Shown here in pieces: positions 55,672-64,000 of a stretch of DNA of 64,000 nt. Position numbers and translations under genes: made by a program. The stretch comes from Streptomyces venezuelae. Lineage in GTDB: Bacteria; Actinomycetota; Actinomycetes; Streptomycetales; Streptomycetaceae. The DNA lies in assembly GCF_008642375.1 (NCBI RefSeq), contig NZ_CP029194.1, forward strand, positions 1 through 64,000, given 5' to 3'. How positions within the stretch are numbered: the stretch's first letter is position 1; each line of letters opens with the position of its first letter. The notes beneath the pieces are model-generated. The model saw nothing but the letters and a program-made list of their open reading frames with translations. It was not told the DNA's origin and searched no databases.

Positions 55672-56241
55672 TCACCTCGCGGCCGGGCTACGAGGTCGGT
55701 CGCGGTGAGCCCTCCAAGCGGCGAGCGCTTCGGTACGACTGCCAGCTGGATGCTCGGCATGCCAGTCACGCAGGAAGCGGTTGAGCTCGAACTGCGCGCC
55801 GATCTCTTGAAGCTGGGCAGCGGTCCGGCGGGTGGCGTGCCAGTGGGCGATGGCGTCGGCCAGGGTGCGCCCTGCGCTTTCGGCAACAAACGCTCGCATG
55901 TACGCATCGAAGTGGAAGCCCGGGCCGATCTCCCGGCGGAAGTACTCGCGCAGCACCTGACTGCACCGCTGACCCTCGGGAATCACGGTGGAGCCGTTCA
56001 CCGGCGCGGCAAGCTGGTGGCCGGCGCTGCGCGTCCGGGACGGCGCGGCCGCCGGGGCGACGCCGTCCAAGGCGGCCCGCAGCCGCTCCGTCAGCGCCAC
56101 CTTCCCACCGCTCCGCGACACCCCGATCTCCCGGGCGAGTACGGTCAGCTCGGCCAGCGTCCAGTACCAGCGAGCCAGCTCGTCCCCGCTCAACGCCGTA
56201 CTCAGCTCCGGTCGCTTCTCAGCACCCGCGTTCGAACTCAT
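55672..56241 (-). CDS. SAP-domain/DUF6434-like protein
   Basis: 189 aa from the ATG at 56241 (GGGG two bases earlier). The N-terminal half has LARWYWTLAELTVLAREIGV then SRSGGKVALTERLRAALDGV, a SAP-like DNA-binding motif. The C-terminal half (VIPEGQRCSQVLREYFRREI, FHFDAYMRAFVAESAGRTLA, IAHWHATRRT) follows the DUF6434 pattern. Together they form a common actinobacterial architecture thought to bind nucleic acid. No operon partner. Confidence 0.75.
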   Translation of the reverse strand: MSSNAGAEKRPELSTALSGDELARWYWTLAELTVLAREIGVSRSGGKVALTERLRAALDGVAPAAAPSRTRSAGHQLAAPVNGSTVIPEGQRCSQVLREYFRREIGPGFHFDAYMRAFVAESAGRTLADAIAHWHATRRTAAQLQEIGAQFELNRFLRDWHAEHPAGSRTEALAAWRAHRDRPRSPAAR

Positions 56242-56403
56242 GTCCCCATGATAGGTGGCCCGTCTTATCAGGTACTGCAGAGACAAGGCTGCTGACCTGC
56301 GGGCTGACAGGTTGTGCCGAGACCCAGGACATCCAGCCCGACGAGACGAACGTGCGCGGAAGCCGCATCGCTTCAGAGAAGCCGACGAACCCAGCGTGCA
56401 CAG

Positions 56404-56524
56404 CCACTTGCACGCCGAGGAGAAGCCCAACATCTTCGGCTGGTCTCTCGATCAGGAGGTGCTGGACTTCCTCGCCGCCACTGGAGCGTTCCTGGGCGTC
56501 GACGAGTACGACCCGACGGGCTAA
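56404..56524 (+). pseudogene. C-terminal fragment of a DUF4279-like protein
   Basis: HLHAEEKPNIFGWSLDQEVL then DFLAATGAFLGVDEYDPTG and a stop. The GxSL(D)xEVLxFLAATGAxLxVDxY ending is typical of DUF4279-type proteins. No start or N-terminal part precedes it. Confidence 0.4.
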
Positions 56525-56882
56525 GCACGTTCACTTGTACCGCCTTGTACAGATTGACGTGTACGCCGACACGCGGTCCTTGGAGATGACAGCGGCTCGG
56601 ATGTCGGGACGCCAGGTCGGCCACTGAAGGGCGGGCCACTGTTCGCCGTCCTTGCAGCGGCGTCCCTGCGGGCGCTCGCGGAGCTTGCCGACGCCACCCT
56701 TGGCCGTGGCCTTGATCGCGGACAGGAGGGCGGCCAGCGCCGGGAGACCGTCCCCGATGCCCTCGACAGCCTTGCCGCCCAGATCTCCTGACCACACTTC
56801 TTGCCGTTTCAGGAATCTGGAGAACCGATGTCTCGAGTGACGAAAGGCGACCGTGCCCATCATCACGCCCGAACGGGCCTAT
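56525..56882. other. No recognisable gene
   Basis: Minus-strand frames (for example LAALLSAIKATAKGGVGKLR) lack start signals and family features. Confidence 0.35.
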
Positions 56883-56916
56883 GTTAGATCTTTAGCTTAT
56901 GTGCTAAATATCTAAC
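56883..56916 (+). promoter_or_regulatory. 34-bp operator abutting the ArsR start codon
   Basis: GTTAGATCTTTAGC and GCTAAATATCTAAC are complementary at 13 of 14 positions around a 6-base loop TTATGT, and the right arm ends one base before the ATG. The AT-richness and symmetry are typical of ArsR operators. The absence of room for a ribosome-binding site suggests a leaderless mRNA. Confidence 0.8.
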
Positions 56917-57249
56917 ATGACAGAAGCTCAGGATGAGGCCGGGGCCTTCCGCGCACTCGCTGATCCGACGAGGCGCCAGATCCTTGAGGACCTCAGAGGT
57001 GGCGAGCTCGCGGCAGGCGAGATCGCGAGCAGGTTCGCGATCAGCGCGCCGTCCATTTCACGGCATCTCGGCGTGCTCAAAGGAGCGGGACTGGTCACCG
57101 AGCGCCGGGACGGCAACCGGATCCTCTACACACTGGCCGAGGACCGCCTGGCCACCTGCATCGGTCGGTTTCTCAGCGCCGTCTGCCCCGAGCAGATCGT
57201 CCTGCGCCACACCAAATGGCGCCCCGGAGCGCAGAGCGAGGGATCATGA
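56917..57249 (+). CDS. ArsR-family repressor
   Basis: 110 aa. It starts MTEAQDEAGAFRALADPTRR, and the winged helix reads GEIASRFAISAPSISRHLGV then LKGAGLVTERRDGNRILYTL. No cysteine-rich metal site is visible (one Cys in LATCIGRF), so it is probably not a classical metal sensor; this subgroup often controls membrane-stress or DUF2071-type genes. The operator lies directly upstream, so it should repress itself and the coupled DUF2071 gene (ATGA overlap). Confidence 0.92.
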   Translation: MTEAQDEAGAFRALADPTRRQILEDLRGGELAAGEIASRFAISAPSISRHLGVLKGAGLVTERRDGNRILYTLAEDRLATCIGRFLSAVCPEQIVLRHTKWRPGAQSEGS

Positions 57250-57992
57250 GGCAACCGCGTCTGTCCAGCGTCGTTGAACGACGGCTTCTGGTGAACTACC
57301 GGGTCGCCCCGGAAGCCGCGGCACGCCTGCTTCCCCAGCCGCTGCGCCCGCAACTGGTGCACGGCCACGCGGTCGCGGGCATCTGCCTACTGCGGCTGGG
57401 AGGTGTCCGGCCGGTCTGGGCCCCCAAGGTGTTCGGGCTGCGGAGCGAGAACGCGGCGCATCGGATCGCCGTCGAATGGGACGGACCGGACGGCGTCGAG
57501 ACCGGCGTCTACATCCCGCGTCGCGATACCGCCTCGCGACTCAATGTCTGGGCCGGAGGCCGCGTCTTCCCCGGCGAACACGGCCGCGCCGATTTCGAGG
57601 TGCACGAGACACCCGGCCAGGTGCGTGTCGCCTTCGCGACGTGGGACGGCGACACCCGGGTGGACGTCACCGTCGAGCCGTCCGCCGACCTGCGGGGCAG
57701 CAAGCTCTTCGCCGATCTCGCCGAGGCCTCCCTCTTCTTTCAAGACGGGGCAAAGGGCTACTCGGCCACCAGGTCCGGCCGCCACCTGGACGGCATGGAA
57801 CTGCACACCGACGCCTGGCACGTGGAAGCCGGCCGGGTTCGCTCCGCCACGTCGTCCTTCTTCGACGACCCGGACCGCTTCCCGCCAGGGAGCGCAACCC
57901 TGGACTGCGCTCTGGTCATGCGCAACGTTCCCGCCAGCTGGCGCCCGCTCCCGACGATGGCCGCCAACCGAAGCGCTCGACTCGCCAGGTGA
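57246..57992 (+). CDS. DUF2071-family protein
   Basis: 248 aa, start overlapping ArsR stop as ATGA. The signature VVERRLLVNYRVAPEAAARL, LPQPLRPQLVHGHAVAGICL, then WAPKVFGLRSENAAHRIAVE matches YqjF-like DUF2071 proteins, which have an acetoacetate-decarboxylase-like fold. VHETPGQVRVAFATWDGDTR is in the second half. The biochemical role is unknown. Coupling to an ArsR repressor is a repeated arrangement in actinobacteria. Confidence 0.88.
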   Translation: MRQPRLSSVVERRLLVNYRVAPEAAARLLPQPLRPQLVHGHAVAGICLLRLGGVRPVWAPKVFGLRSENAAHRIAVEWDGPDGVETGVYIPRRDTASRLNVWAGGRVFPGEHGRADFEVHETPGQVRVAFATWDGDTRVDVTVEPSADLRGSKLFADLAEASLFFQDGAKGYSATRSGRHLDGMELHTDAWHVEAGRVRSATSSFFDDPDRFPPGSATLDCALVMRNVPASWRPLPTMAANRSARLAR

Positions 57993-58089
57993 AGCGCTCC
58001 TTACCTTGTCGGCGGGTTGATTCTGGTCCTTCGTACGATCGGGAGACCCAGGGACCTGGGCGCGGCTGAAAGCTCGGGCCGACGGGTTC

Positions 58090-58375
58090 GAATCGGGTCT
58101 GCCCTACCGAGGTCCACCGGTCCCAGGCGCGCTTGCGCATGGTCGGGGAGTCGGCGTCGGCCATGTCCTTGACCGGGTCGTCCACGATGGCGATGTGTGC
58201 GCCGCGTCCGGTGAGGCCGCCGCCGATGGTGTCGAAGCGGTTGGAGCGGCCTGGCTGCCGGGCTTGAGATGGAAGCCGAGGTCATCGACCCAGGTGTGGA
58301 TGGCGTCTCGGATCCATCGGCCGTGGTCGTCGGCGACGTCGGCAGAGAAACTGGCGATCATCATGCGGCGTCGCG
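58090..58375 (-). pseudogene. Phage terminase large-subunit fragment
   Basis: Three minus-strand frames join to MIASFSADVADDHGRWIRDA, then NRFDTIGGG-like and AHIAIVDDPVKDMADADS followed by KRAWDRWTSVGQTR. IVDDP is the catalytic/ATPase region of phage large terminases. Both ends are missing and at least two frameshifts are present. It is a trace of a lost prophage. Confidence 0.6.
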
Positions 58376-58440
58376 ATCGCACACCCCCGCCGCAGACGTT
58401 GCCGCCCGAACTCCGCCTGAAGCTGCACGAGGCCGGCGGC

Positions 58441-58535
58441 CGGTGACCCACACGTTCCACTCCGACGCCGCTGAGAAGATCCTCGACGACCGCGAACACC
58501 CGGGTCTCCCCTGCAAGCCACGCTGCCGCCGCTAA
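58441..58535 (+). pseudogene. Fragment of the small VTHTFHSDA protein family
   Basis: VTHTFHSDAAEKILDDREHP resembles the start of the protein at 36513-36761 (VTHSFHSDATEQILAERTT) and then diverges. It is cut after about 20 codons. Confidence 0.45.
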
Positions 58536-58721
58536 GGGCTTGGAACGAAGAGCCTGCGTCGATCTTCCGGCGGAATGAATACGACTACTCAGACGGCCGG
58601 AGGCCACCGGCCAGCAAGGTATCGGCAGGCGATCGATACTCCTCCCAAAGCCCCTGCTCACCGCCGCACTCGGCAGCGTCGTCGTCCCCATCGGCACCCA
58701 AAGCGCCCACGCCACCACCCC

Positions 58722-59303
58722 TCACACCGCCACCACCACTGCCGCCTCCGCCCCCTCGGCGCACGCCGAGGGGTTGGTAGCCGACCTCGTCGGCGACGAG
58801 AATGCTTGGCCGCAGGTAGGTGCCGAGCTTGTTCCTCGGACGGTCGGCGGCTTCGGCGGTTGAGAGGTTGCGGACCATGTCGTCGAGGCTGGTGAAGTGG
58901 ATCGAATGGCCGGCCCGGCAGGCAGCGACCGCGAGAGCGACGGCGATGTGTGTCTTGCCGACCCCGGGCGGCCCGAGCAGAGCGGCGTTCGCCTTGCCGT
59001 CGACGAACGAGAGGGTGGCGAGGTCCTTGAGCTTGCGCGGGTCGAGGGCGGGCTGGAAGGAGACGTCGTACTCGTCGCGTGTCTTGTGGTGTGGCAGCCG
59101 GGAGAGCCGAACCGCAGGCCCCGGCGGAAGCGGCGGTCGTCGCGGACGGCAGGCTCCTCTGGCAGCACCATGTCGAGGAAGTCGAGGCAGCCCATCTTGC
59201 CCTCGTTGACCCGCCGCGTGTACTCGTTGATCGTTTTGGCCAGGCGGGGCAGGCCGAGCTTGCCGGCCGTATTGCGGATGCGGGTGGAGACCAGCTCGCT
59301 CAA
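58722..59303 (-). pseudogene. istB: IS21-family IstB helper ATPase, frameshifted and truncated
   Basis: The start overlaps the IstA relic. The first frame reads VSTRIRNTAGKLGLPRLAKT then EYTRRVNEGKMGCLDFLDMV. Near 59115 the reading moves to LSRLPHHKTRDEYDVSFQPA, with Walker A LGPPGVGKTHIAVALAVA and MVRNLSTAEAADRPRNKLGT then RPSILVADEVGYQPL (Walker B). After this the sequence turns into low-complexity Gly-rich code. Inactive. Confidence 0.8.
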
Positions 59304-59600
59304 GACGCTTCCCTCGTGCCCGGACGGGTGGTGAAGGGACGTGTGCGACCGGCCGGGCAGAACGTGGTCACGGACGATGAGGACCTGCCGTTCGACATGG
59401 CCCTTGCCGGTAGGCCGGTAGGCGGCCAGGACGTCGATATCGAAGTCGAAATGGCCGGCGAAACCGACCGCTTCCGGATGCAGCGGGACCCCTCGTCGCC
59501 CCAGTCGACCTGAGCCTGGGCGCCGGGGATGACCGCCTTCCGCCGCCTCTCACCGACCAAGCAGCGGAGAGCAGCAGGTCTCAAGGCATCAGTAACTGTC
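59304..59600 (-). pseudogene. IS21-family IstA transposase fragment
   Basis: ERRRKAVIPGAQAQVDWGDE carries AQVDWG, the first catalytic Asp region of IstA. HFDFDIDVLAAYRPTGKGHV in another frame, then RPGRSHTSLHHPSGHEGSV runs into IstB. The middle of the integrase domain is deleted. Confidence 0.7.
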
Positions 59601-59847
59601 CCCTTCATCCGTACGCGGGTGGGGACGCTCATGTGTACGCCGACACCGTCAGCCACGCGACATCGCAACCGAGCCCCGACTCCACCCAGCCGGCATCCGA
59701 CCTGCCGACCACAGCAGCAAGGGCCCCGCAACCAGAGGCCCCGCCCCGAGAAGTCGTTGCCATACCGATCATGGAGTCTGTCGATCGGGCGGTATCCGGG
59801 GAAAATCCAGGGGAGCGGACGGCCGTGCGCTGCTACGGTCGGGCGCT

Positions 59848-60351
59848 ATGAGCTGGCTTCCCGATGACTTCGTCCATCCTGTCCTGGTGCCCCTGCCGGG
59901 CGGTGGTCATCACCTGCGGCCGATCCGGGAGGCGGACACTCCGCTCGATTATCCGGCTGTGATGGGTTCGCGTGAGCGGCTGTGGACGATCTTCGGCCCG
60001 GCCTGGGGCTGGCCCGCGGCCACCATGACCTACGAGGCCGACCAGGCCGACCTGTTGCGGCACGAGAAGGAGATCGCCGCACACCAGTCTTTCAACTACG
60101 CGCTGTTCGACGCGGCGGAGACAGCTCTGCTCGGCTGCGTCTACATCGACCCACCGGAGAAGGCCGGCGCGGACGGCGAGATCTCCTGGTGGGTGGTGGA
60201 CGAACTGGTGGGCAGCAAGGTCGAGCAGGCCCTCGACGAGCTGGTGCCGCAGTGGATCGCCGCCGACTGGCCGTTCGAGCAGCCGCGTTTCCTCGGCCGA
60301 GAGGTCTCCTGGTCGGACTGGCTCGCCCTGCCGGAACACCCCGACGCGTAA
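59848..60351 (+). CDS. GNAT-like acetyltransferase
   Basis: 167 aa. The order LVPLPGGGHHLRPIREADTP, then ALFDAAETALLGCVYIDPPE, GEISWWVVDELVGSKVEQAL and VPQWIAADWPFEQPRF follows a GNAT layout, with the second beta strand and the acetyl-CoA-loop region (SWWVVDELVGSKVEQAL) altered from the usual Q/RxxGxG/A. It is a conserved Streptomyces type, often listed as an N-acetyltransferase. No obvious ribosome-binding site precedes the ATG. Substrate unknown. Confidence 0.7.
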   Translation: MSWLPDDFVHPVLVPLPGGGHHLRPIREADTPLDYPAVMGSRERLWTIFGPAWGWPAATMTYEADQADLLRHEKEIAAHQSFNYALFDAAETALLGCVYIDPPEKAGADGEISWWVVDELVGSKVEQALDELVPQWIAADWPFEQPRFLGREVSWSDWLALPEHPDA

Positions 60352-60599
60352 GTAGCTTTTGTCTTCATGCTCTGCGGACTTGGTGCCCGATCGGCCGTCT
60401 CGATCGGGTGGTTGTCGGGTTCTCGGCGCATGCGAGGAGAGCCTCCTGAACAGCTCGCTGGTGTCGAGTCACCGAGTGTCATGAGGCCCTGGTGTCACAG
60501 TTTGGGTGTCGATGCCCGTGCAGTGCACCGCGGGTACTCGGGAGTACGCCTGTCTGGCTCATCGGTCCGGAAACGTCCGGCAATCGGCTGCGAGAGCGT

Positions 60600-61010
60600 C
60601 GGTATCCGAGCGACATGACGGACGCGGTGCGGGTGGTGCTGCGGCCGTGCGGCAGGTGACGGGTCGGATGCAGGGCCGAGGCGGGCAGGTCCGGGAGAGG
60701 GCAGGGCACGATGCCCTGCCGATGGCTGGGGTGATTGATTCGCAGTCGGTCAAGGCGGATGCCGTGGTCGCCGCCGGCCCACGGTCTTCGACGGCGGCAA
60801 GCTGGTCAACGGACGCAAGCGGCACGTCGTGGTCGACCCCCTCGACCCATTGCTGGCGTGATGGTCACCGCTGCGGATGTGGGCGATCGCGCCGCTGCCC
60901 GCATCCTGCTGGAACCGGTGGCTGCCGCTTACCATCGCCTGGCCCTGGTCTGGGCCGACGGGTGGCTGCACCGCCACTCCTGCCATTCCTCCTCAGCCGC
61001 GGCCAACTCG
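60600..61010 (+). pseudogene. IS5-family transposase relic with internal deletion
   Basis: RYPSDMTDAVRVVLRP is the usual N-terminus. After a deletion the catalytic part follows as AGVIDSQSVKADAVVAA, FDGGKLVNGRKRHVVVDPLD, AVMVTAADVGDRAAARILLE and RLALVWADGWLHRHSC, with several frameshifts. Not functional. Confidence 0.75.
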
Positions 61011-61199
61011 GCCTGAATACGGCCGGCCTCCTCACGCAGGCCATCGACCCGACGCCGAGCAACCAGCTCGTGCTGTTCCAGTAGTCCAACGACTGAAGGC
61101 ATTCAAGACCTCCCGGCGAACGACGATCTGACAGGCCACTACTCCCACGGGTCCATCGCACCAATCCGCAACCAGCGGAAACACGCCAATCACACCGGG

Positions 61200-61560
61200 A
61201 AAGGCAACAGTTCTTCAGGCGCGGTGAAGAGGATGTGCGTGTTGTGCAGGCACGTACGCCGGCCACGGTGTCGTCTTTGGGGGGCTGGACGCCCGTCCCG
61301 ACAGGGGCCGCGCGGGCGGCGGCGTAGGCGTCGATGGGGTCGGATTTGCCGATGCGGCGACGTTCGGGCCGGTCGGGCCGGTTGACTTCGACGACCAGGT
61401 ACCCGTGTGAGCGGGCGGCGCTGGTGAAGCCCGGCTCCGTAAGACGAGGTGCCTTCCACGCCGACCGCGATCACCGGGCCGTAGGCGTTCAGGAAGGCCA
61501 GGGCCGCCGCATATCCCGCGGTGGTGGTGGTGAACTCGGCGTCCGCGATGTGGTCTCCGT
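61200..61560 (-). pseudogene. IS110-family transposase N-terminal fragment
   Basis: Shifted minus-strand frames give VIAVGVEGTSSYGAGLHQ, then SHGYLVVEVNRPDRPERR, IGKSDPIDAYAAARAAPVGT and QPPKDDTVAGVRACTT. These are hallmark IS110 RuvC-like DEDD segments (VEGTGSYG, SDxxDAxxAAR). Only this portion remains. Confidence 0.75.
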
Positions 61561-61585
61561 TGGCACTGAGCCTTTTCCATCCTCA

Positions 61586-62130
61586 GTCTGAGCTGGCCAG
61601 GTGCGGGCAGAGGATGGCTTGGACCGGGTTGGTGATGCGGGTGGTCGAGCATCGGAGCTTGCGCGGGAGTCGCCAGGTCTTGAGGGTGGCGACGGCCTGT
61701 TCGGCCAGGGCTCGGATCTTCGCGTGGGAGCGGTCGACTGTCTTCTGCCCGGGCGGACAGCGTCTCCCACGGTCCGGACCGCCTCCGCAAGAGTTGGGGC
61801 GCGGGCAGCCAGGAGGTCCACGGCTTCGGTGACGTACCGATAGGCGGTGGTGGTCCCGATGCCGTATCCGCCCGCGAGCTGGGTATACGGGTGTCCGTTG
61901 CGGAGATGGGCGAGTGCGAGCCAAGGCCTGCCGCCCCGCATTCAGGCGTCTCCACCGGGTACCGGGGCTCCTTGCGGCGCCGGCGGAGCCGGTCCGACAG
62001 GCAGCGCAGGGCAGAACTGGACACGTCGACGCCGGACGGGTAGCAAGCGTGCCAAGCCTCAGGTGGAGAGCTGTTTCTTGGTCGAAAACCCATCTACCAG
62101 TGGCTTCACCTGTCTGTAAGCCCAACCGCT
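61586..62130 (-). pseudogene. IS5-type (DDE_Tnp_4-like) transposase relic, copy A
   Basis: The helix-turn-helix half reads LALAHLRNGHPYTQLAGGYG then IGTTTAYRYVTEAVDLLAAR. It jumps to GQKTVDRSHAKIRALAEQAV then ATLKTWRLPRKLRCSTTRIT, omitting the DDE core. A diverged copy of the same family lies at 63276 onward, same strand. Confidence 0.7.
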
Positions 62131-62421
62131 AAACCCGGCAGCCCGGTTGGAAAGCCCTCACTCACCCTCAGGGAACTGATCAGCCGGCCAAGTCCTGAGG
62201 CGTTCCGCTTGTTGCGCTTTGCGCAGGGCCGCCGACCATCTGTCCCATTCCGTCGAGCACGGCAGCACGCACATCACCGACAGCAACCGCACCTTGTTCC
62301 ACTCTGCGATTGATCGCCCGAAAATGGAGTCACCGTCTTTGACGCATACATGCCAGTCTGCTCTGCGGCGCCATGTCTTCGATCGCGGACGCGGTCGGGG
62401 CGTCGACATTGGGGGAACTAC
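62131..62421. other. Upstream region of the metalloprotease gene
   Basis: No gene; this should hold the promoter. No clear -10/-35 consensus was identified. Confidence 0.4.
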
Positions 62422-63219
62422 ATGTTACGAGCAGCCAGACCCATGGTCGGACTGGTCGGCCTCATGCTGATGCTGATGGGGCTGACGGTGCCGCAAGCTG
62501 CTGCCGATCCGCTGCGCGGCACAGACCCTAAGACCGCTGTCGCCCAGCACGACGAAGCGGTGTACGTCGTGCAGGAACGAGAGGACGGCACCGTCTACAC
62601 CGCCATCTACGAGCCTGCCGCAGGTGTCACGCCCGATGAGCTGAGGGCGTCACTGCGGCGCCAAGGCATCCGCGGTGTGCAGGACGCAGAACCGACAGCC
62701 ACAGCCGGCCTCGGGACACTCGGCTGTTCCCCGATCGTCGGAACCGCGTCCGCGCTGTGCGGTGCCAAGTGGTCCTACGGTGCCTACAACGACCCGCAGG
62801 TGTACTTCCTCGACCACACCAGCGACAGTTGGCCGGTGAGCGACGCCCAGGTCGACTGGTACCAGGCGCCCGGCATCGACGCCTACTACCGCTGGTACAC
62901 AGCCGGCTGCCCCAGCGGCCGCCACTGCGTGCACACCTACAGCGGAAGCTACGGAACCGACTGGTACGGCCAGACCTCGTACACCACCTCCGGCGGGTAC
63001 TTCGTGGACGGTTCAGTCGTCGTGAGGCTCAACGATCAGGTTACGCCGAACACCTACGCGGCACGGCGCAGCGTCGCGTGCCATGAGATGGGCCACGCAC
63101 TGGGGCTGGATCACAACGGGTCGACCAACAGCTGCATGTCGGTTCCCGAGTTCCCGCAGCACCCGTCGTCCCAGGACTTCTCGGTGCTGAACCTGCTCTA
63201 CCCGAAGGCCGGCACCTGA
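62422..63219 (+). CDS. Secreted zinc metalloprotease (metzincin type)
   Basis: 265 aa from the ATG at 62422 with GGGGGAA upstream. The signal peptide (LVGLMLMLMGLTVPQAAA) is about residues 9-30. A short pro-region (about 31-100) precedes the catalytic domain, which has HEMGHALGLDH, the HExxHxxGxxH zinc motif, followed by SCMSVPEF in place of the usual Met-turn. Three-His ligation groups it with matrixin-like proteases rather than snapalysin (HExxHxxGxxD). Cysteines in GCSPIVG, ALCGAKW, GCPSGRHCVH suggest disulfides. A strong terminator follows. Confidence 0.88.
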   Translation: MLRAARPMVGLVGLMLMLMGLTVPQAAADPLRGTDPKTAVAQHDEAVYVVQEREDGTVYTAIYEPAAGVTPDELRASLRRQGIRGVQDAEPTATAGLGTLGCSPIVGTASALCGAKWSYGAYNDPQVYFLDHTSDSWPVSDAQVDWYQAPGIDAYYRWYTAGCPSGRHCVHTYSGSYGTDWYGQTSYTTSGGYFVDGSVVVRLNDQVTPNTYAARRSVACHEMGHALGLDHNGSTNSCMSVPEFPQHPSSQDFSVLNLLYPKAGT

Positions 63220-63229
63220 CAGACCTGAC

Positions 63230-63267
63230 GTGCTGCCCCCAGCCCAGTGCCGAGCTGGGGGCAGCAC
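63230..63267 (+). terminator. Hairpin after the metalloprotease gene
   Basis: GTGCTGCCCCCAGC pairs perfectly with GCTGGGGGCAGCAC around a 10-base loop, 10 bp after the stop. Confidence 0.85.
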
Positions 63268-63275
63268 AGTGCGGG

Positions 63276-63890
63276 TCAGTGAGCGCTTTCCAGCATCGCT
63301 CTGAGCTGGCCAGATGCAGGGCCGGCGCGGCTGGGACCAGGCTTGTGATGCGGGTGGTCGAGCACCGGAGCTTGCGGAGAGGTCGCCAGGACTTGAGGGT
63401 GGCGACGGCTTGGTCGACGAGGGCTCGGATCTTGGCATGGGACCGGTTGACGGCCTTCTCGCCTGGGGAAAGCGTCTCCCACCGGCCCCAGTGCGGGACA
63501 CGGGCAGGACCCCCGGCACCCCGGTAGCCCTTGCCGGCCCAGCAGGTGACGCCGGCGTCCGCGAGAGCGGTGATGTGCCGTGCCGGCAGGCGGCCTGTCA
63601 TCGTGCACGGCCCCCGGGGAGGGCAGGTGAGGCCCACAGCAACCGGCCGGAGGGATCGGCCAGGACCTGCACGTTCATCCTGTACTTCTTGTGCTGGAGC
63701 AAGAAGGCTTGTCCGCAGCGATCCGGTCGATCGGCAGCAGGGTCCCGTCCAGCAGCACGAACGCCTTCGTCGACGCGGTCCGTGCCGCGTCCGCGCCACT
63801 GGGCGCGAGCGTGGCTGCCGCGACTGCCGCGTCGAAATCCACGTCGTAGAAGTACTCGCCGTCGCGGAAGGCACCATCGAGCGCCCCAAC
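63276..63890 (-). pseudogene. IS5-type transposase relic, copy B
   Basis: Minus-strand frames give TASTKAFVLLDGTLLPIDRI, the first Asp region, then MNVQVLADPSGRLLWASPAL, VTCWAGKGYRGAGGPARVPH, and RSHAKIRALVDQAVATLKSW then RKLRCSTTRITSLV. Several frameshifts separate them. The sequence upstream (GALDGAFRDGEYFYDVDFDA) does not belong to the transposase, so this is a fusion at a break point. Confidence 0.7.
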
Positions 63891-64000
63891 GGCATTCAGC
63901 GCCTCGCCCTCCCAGTGACGCACCACGGCTTTGACCGGCCGCGATATCCAACCGCGTACCAGAAAACATCTGTAGGCGTTAGCCCTGCGCTCGTGGTCCT

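Noticed and set aside
58070..58110. A tRNA-like T-arm (GGTTCGAATC)
   Set aside because: The flanking bases do not pair to a 5-bp stem, there is no anticodon arm, and the same bases code for a terminase segment on the minus strand.

Overview
The window looks like the accessory part of a Streptomyces (or close relative) chromosome. GC is very high, intact genes have strongly GC-biased third codon positions, many starts are GTG, genes are coupled by ATGA/GTGA overlaps, and the gene families are typical of the genus (streptogrisin-type protease, SpoIIE-type phosphatase with sensor domains, YtrA-type GntR, Pro/Thr-rich secreted proteins). The density of transposase relics and frameshifted genes suggests a variable region such as a chromosome arm. 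That placement is inference.

0-8.7 kb: a class C beta-lactamase-fold serine hydrolase; a coupled MarR regulator plus winged-helix partner; a decayed pair on the minus strand (a gene stopped by one nonsense codon, then a frameshifted Fic gene); an unknown 253-aa protein; a broken sulfotransferase; a RibD/DHFR-like reductase; and an IS5-family relic. 8.7-24.5 kb: a membrane protein; a divergent LysR/aldo-keto reductase pair; a secreted streptogrisin-like protease; AbfB, LamG and histidine-phosphatase relics; a TDT-type transporter; glucose-6-phosphate dehydrogenase beside a 14-copy octamer repeat; a divergent MarR/old-yellow-enzyme pair; small unknown genes; and a three-gene coupled operon (secreted protein, peptidase-S74-like piece, 2OG-Fe(II) oxygenase).

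24.7-31.2 kb: a complete Tn3-family transposon with 53-bp inverted repeats, a 5-bp target duplication, resolvase and transposase, carrying a GntR/ABC-transporter operon as cargo. 31.2-37.4 kb: degraded DNA, a small secreted lectin-like protein, and a second mobile element (34096-36367) with perfect 15-bp ends and an 8-bp target duplication; its ISL3-type transposase is defective and it carries passenger genes. 37.5-39.7 kb: the most unusual locus, an apparent seven-bladed propeller made of seven 52-residue repeats fused to a papain-like cysteine protease, followed by an unknown partner gene and a strong terminator.

40.7-51.3 kb: a response regulator and a histidine kinase bracket a secreted CAP-domain protein, an anchored protein, and an extracytoplasmic thiol-disulfide set in which the three parts of DsbD are separate genes accompanied by a TlpA-like lipoprotein. 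A multi-domain SpoIIE phosphatase follows. 51.5-64 kb: a secreted isoamylase-type debranching enzyme; an MBL-fold hydrolase lacking a normal start; a SAP/DUF6434-like protein; an ArsR-DUF2071 operon with a near-perfect operator; a GNAT-like protein; a secreted metalloprotease; and a graveyard of terminase, IS21, IS5 and IS110 fragments.

Secreted hydrolases and extracytoplasmic redox functions, each with local regulators, are the main working theme. The rest records repeated insertion, deletion and rearrangement.
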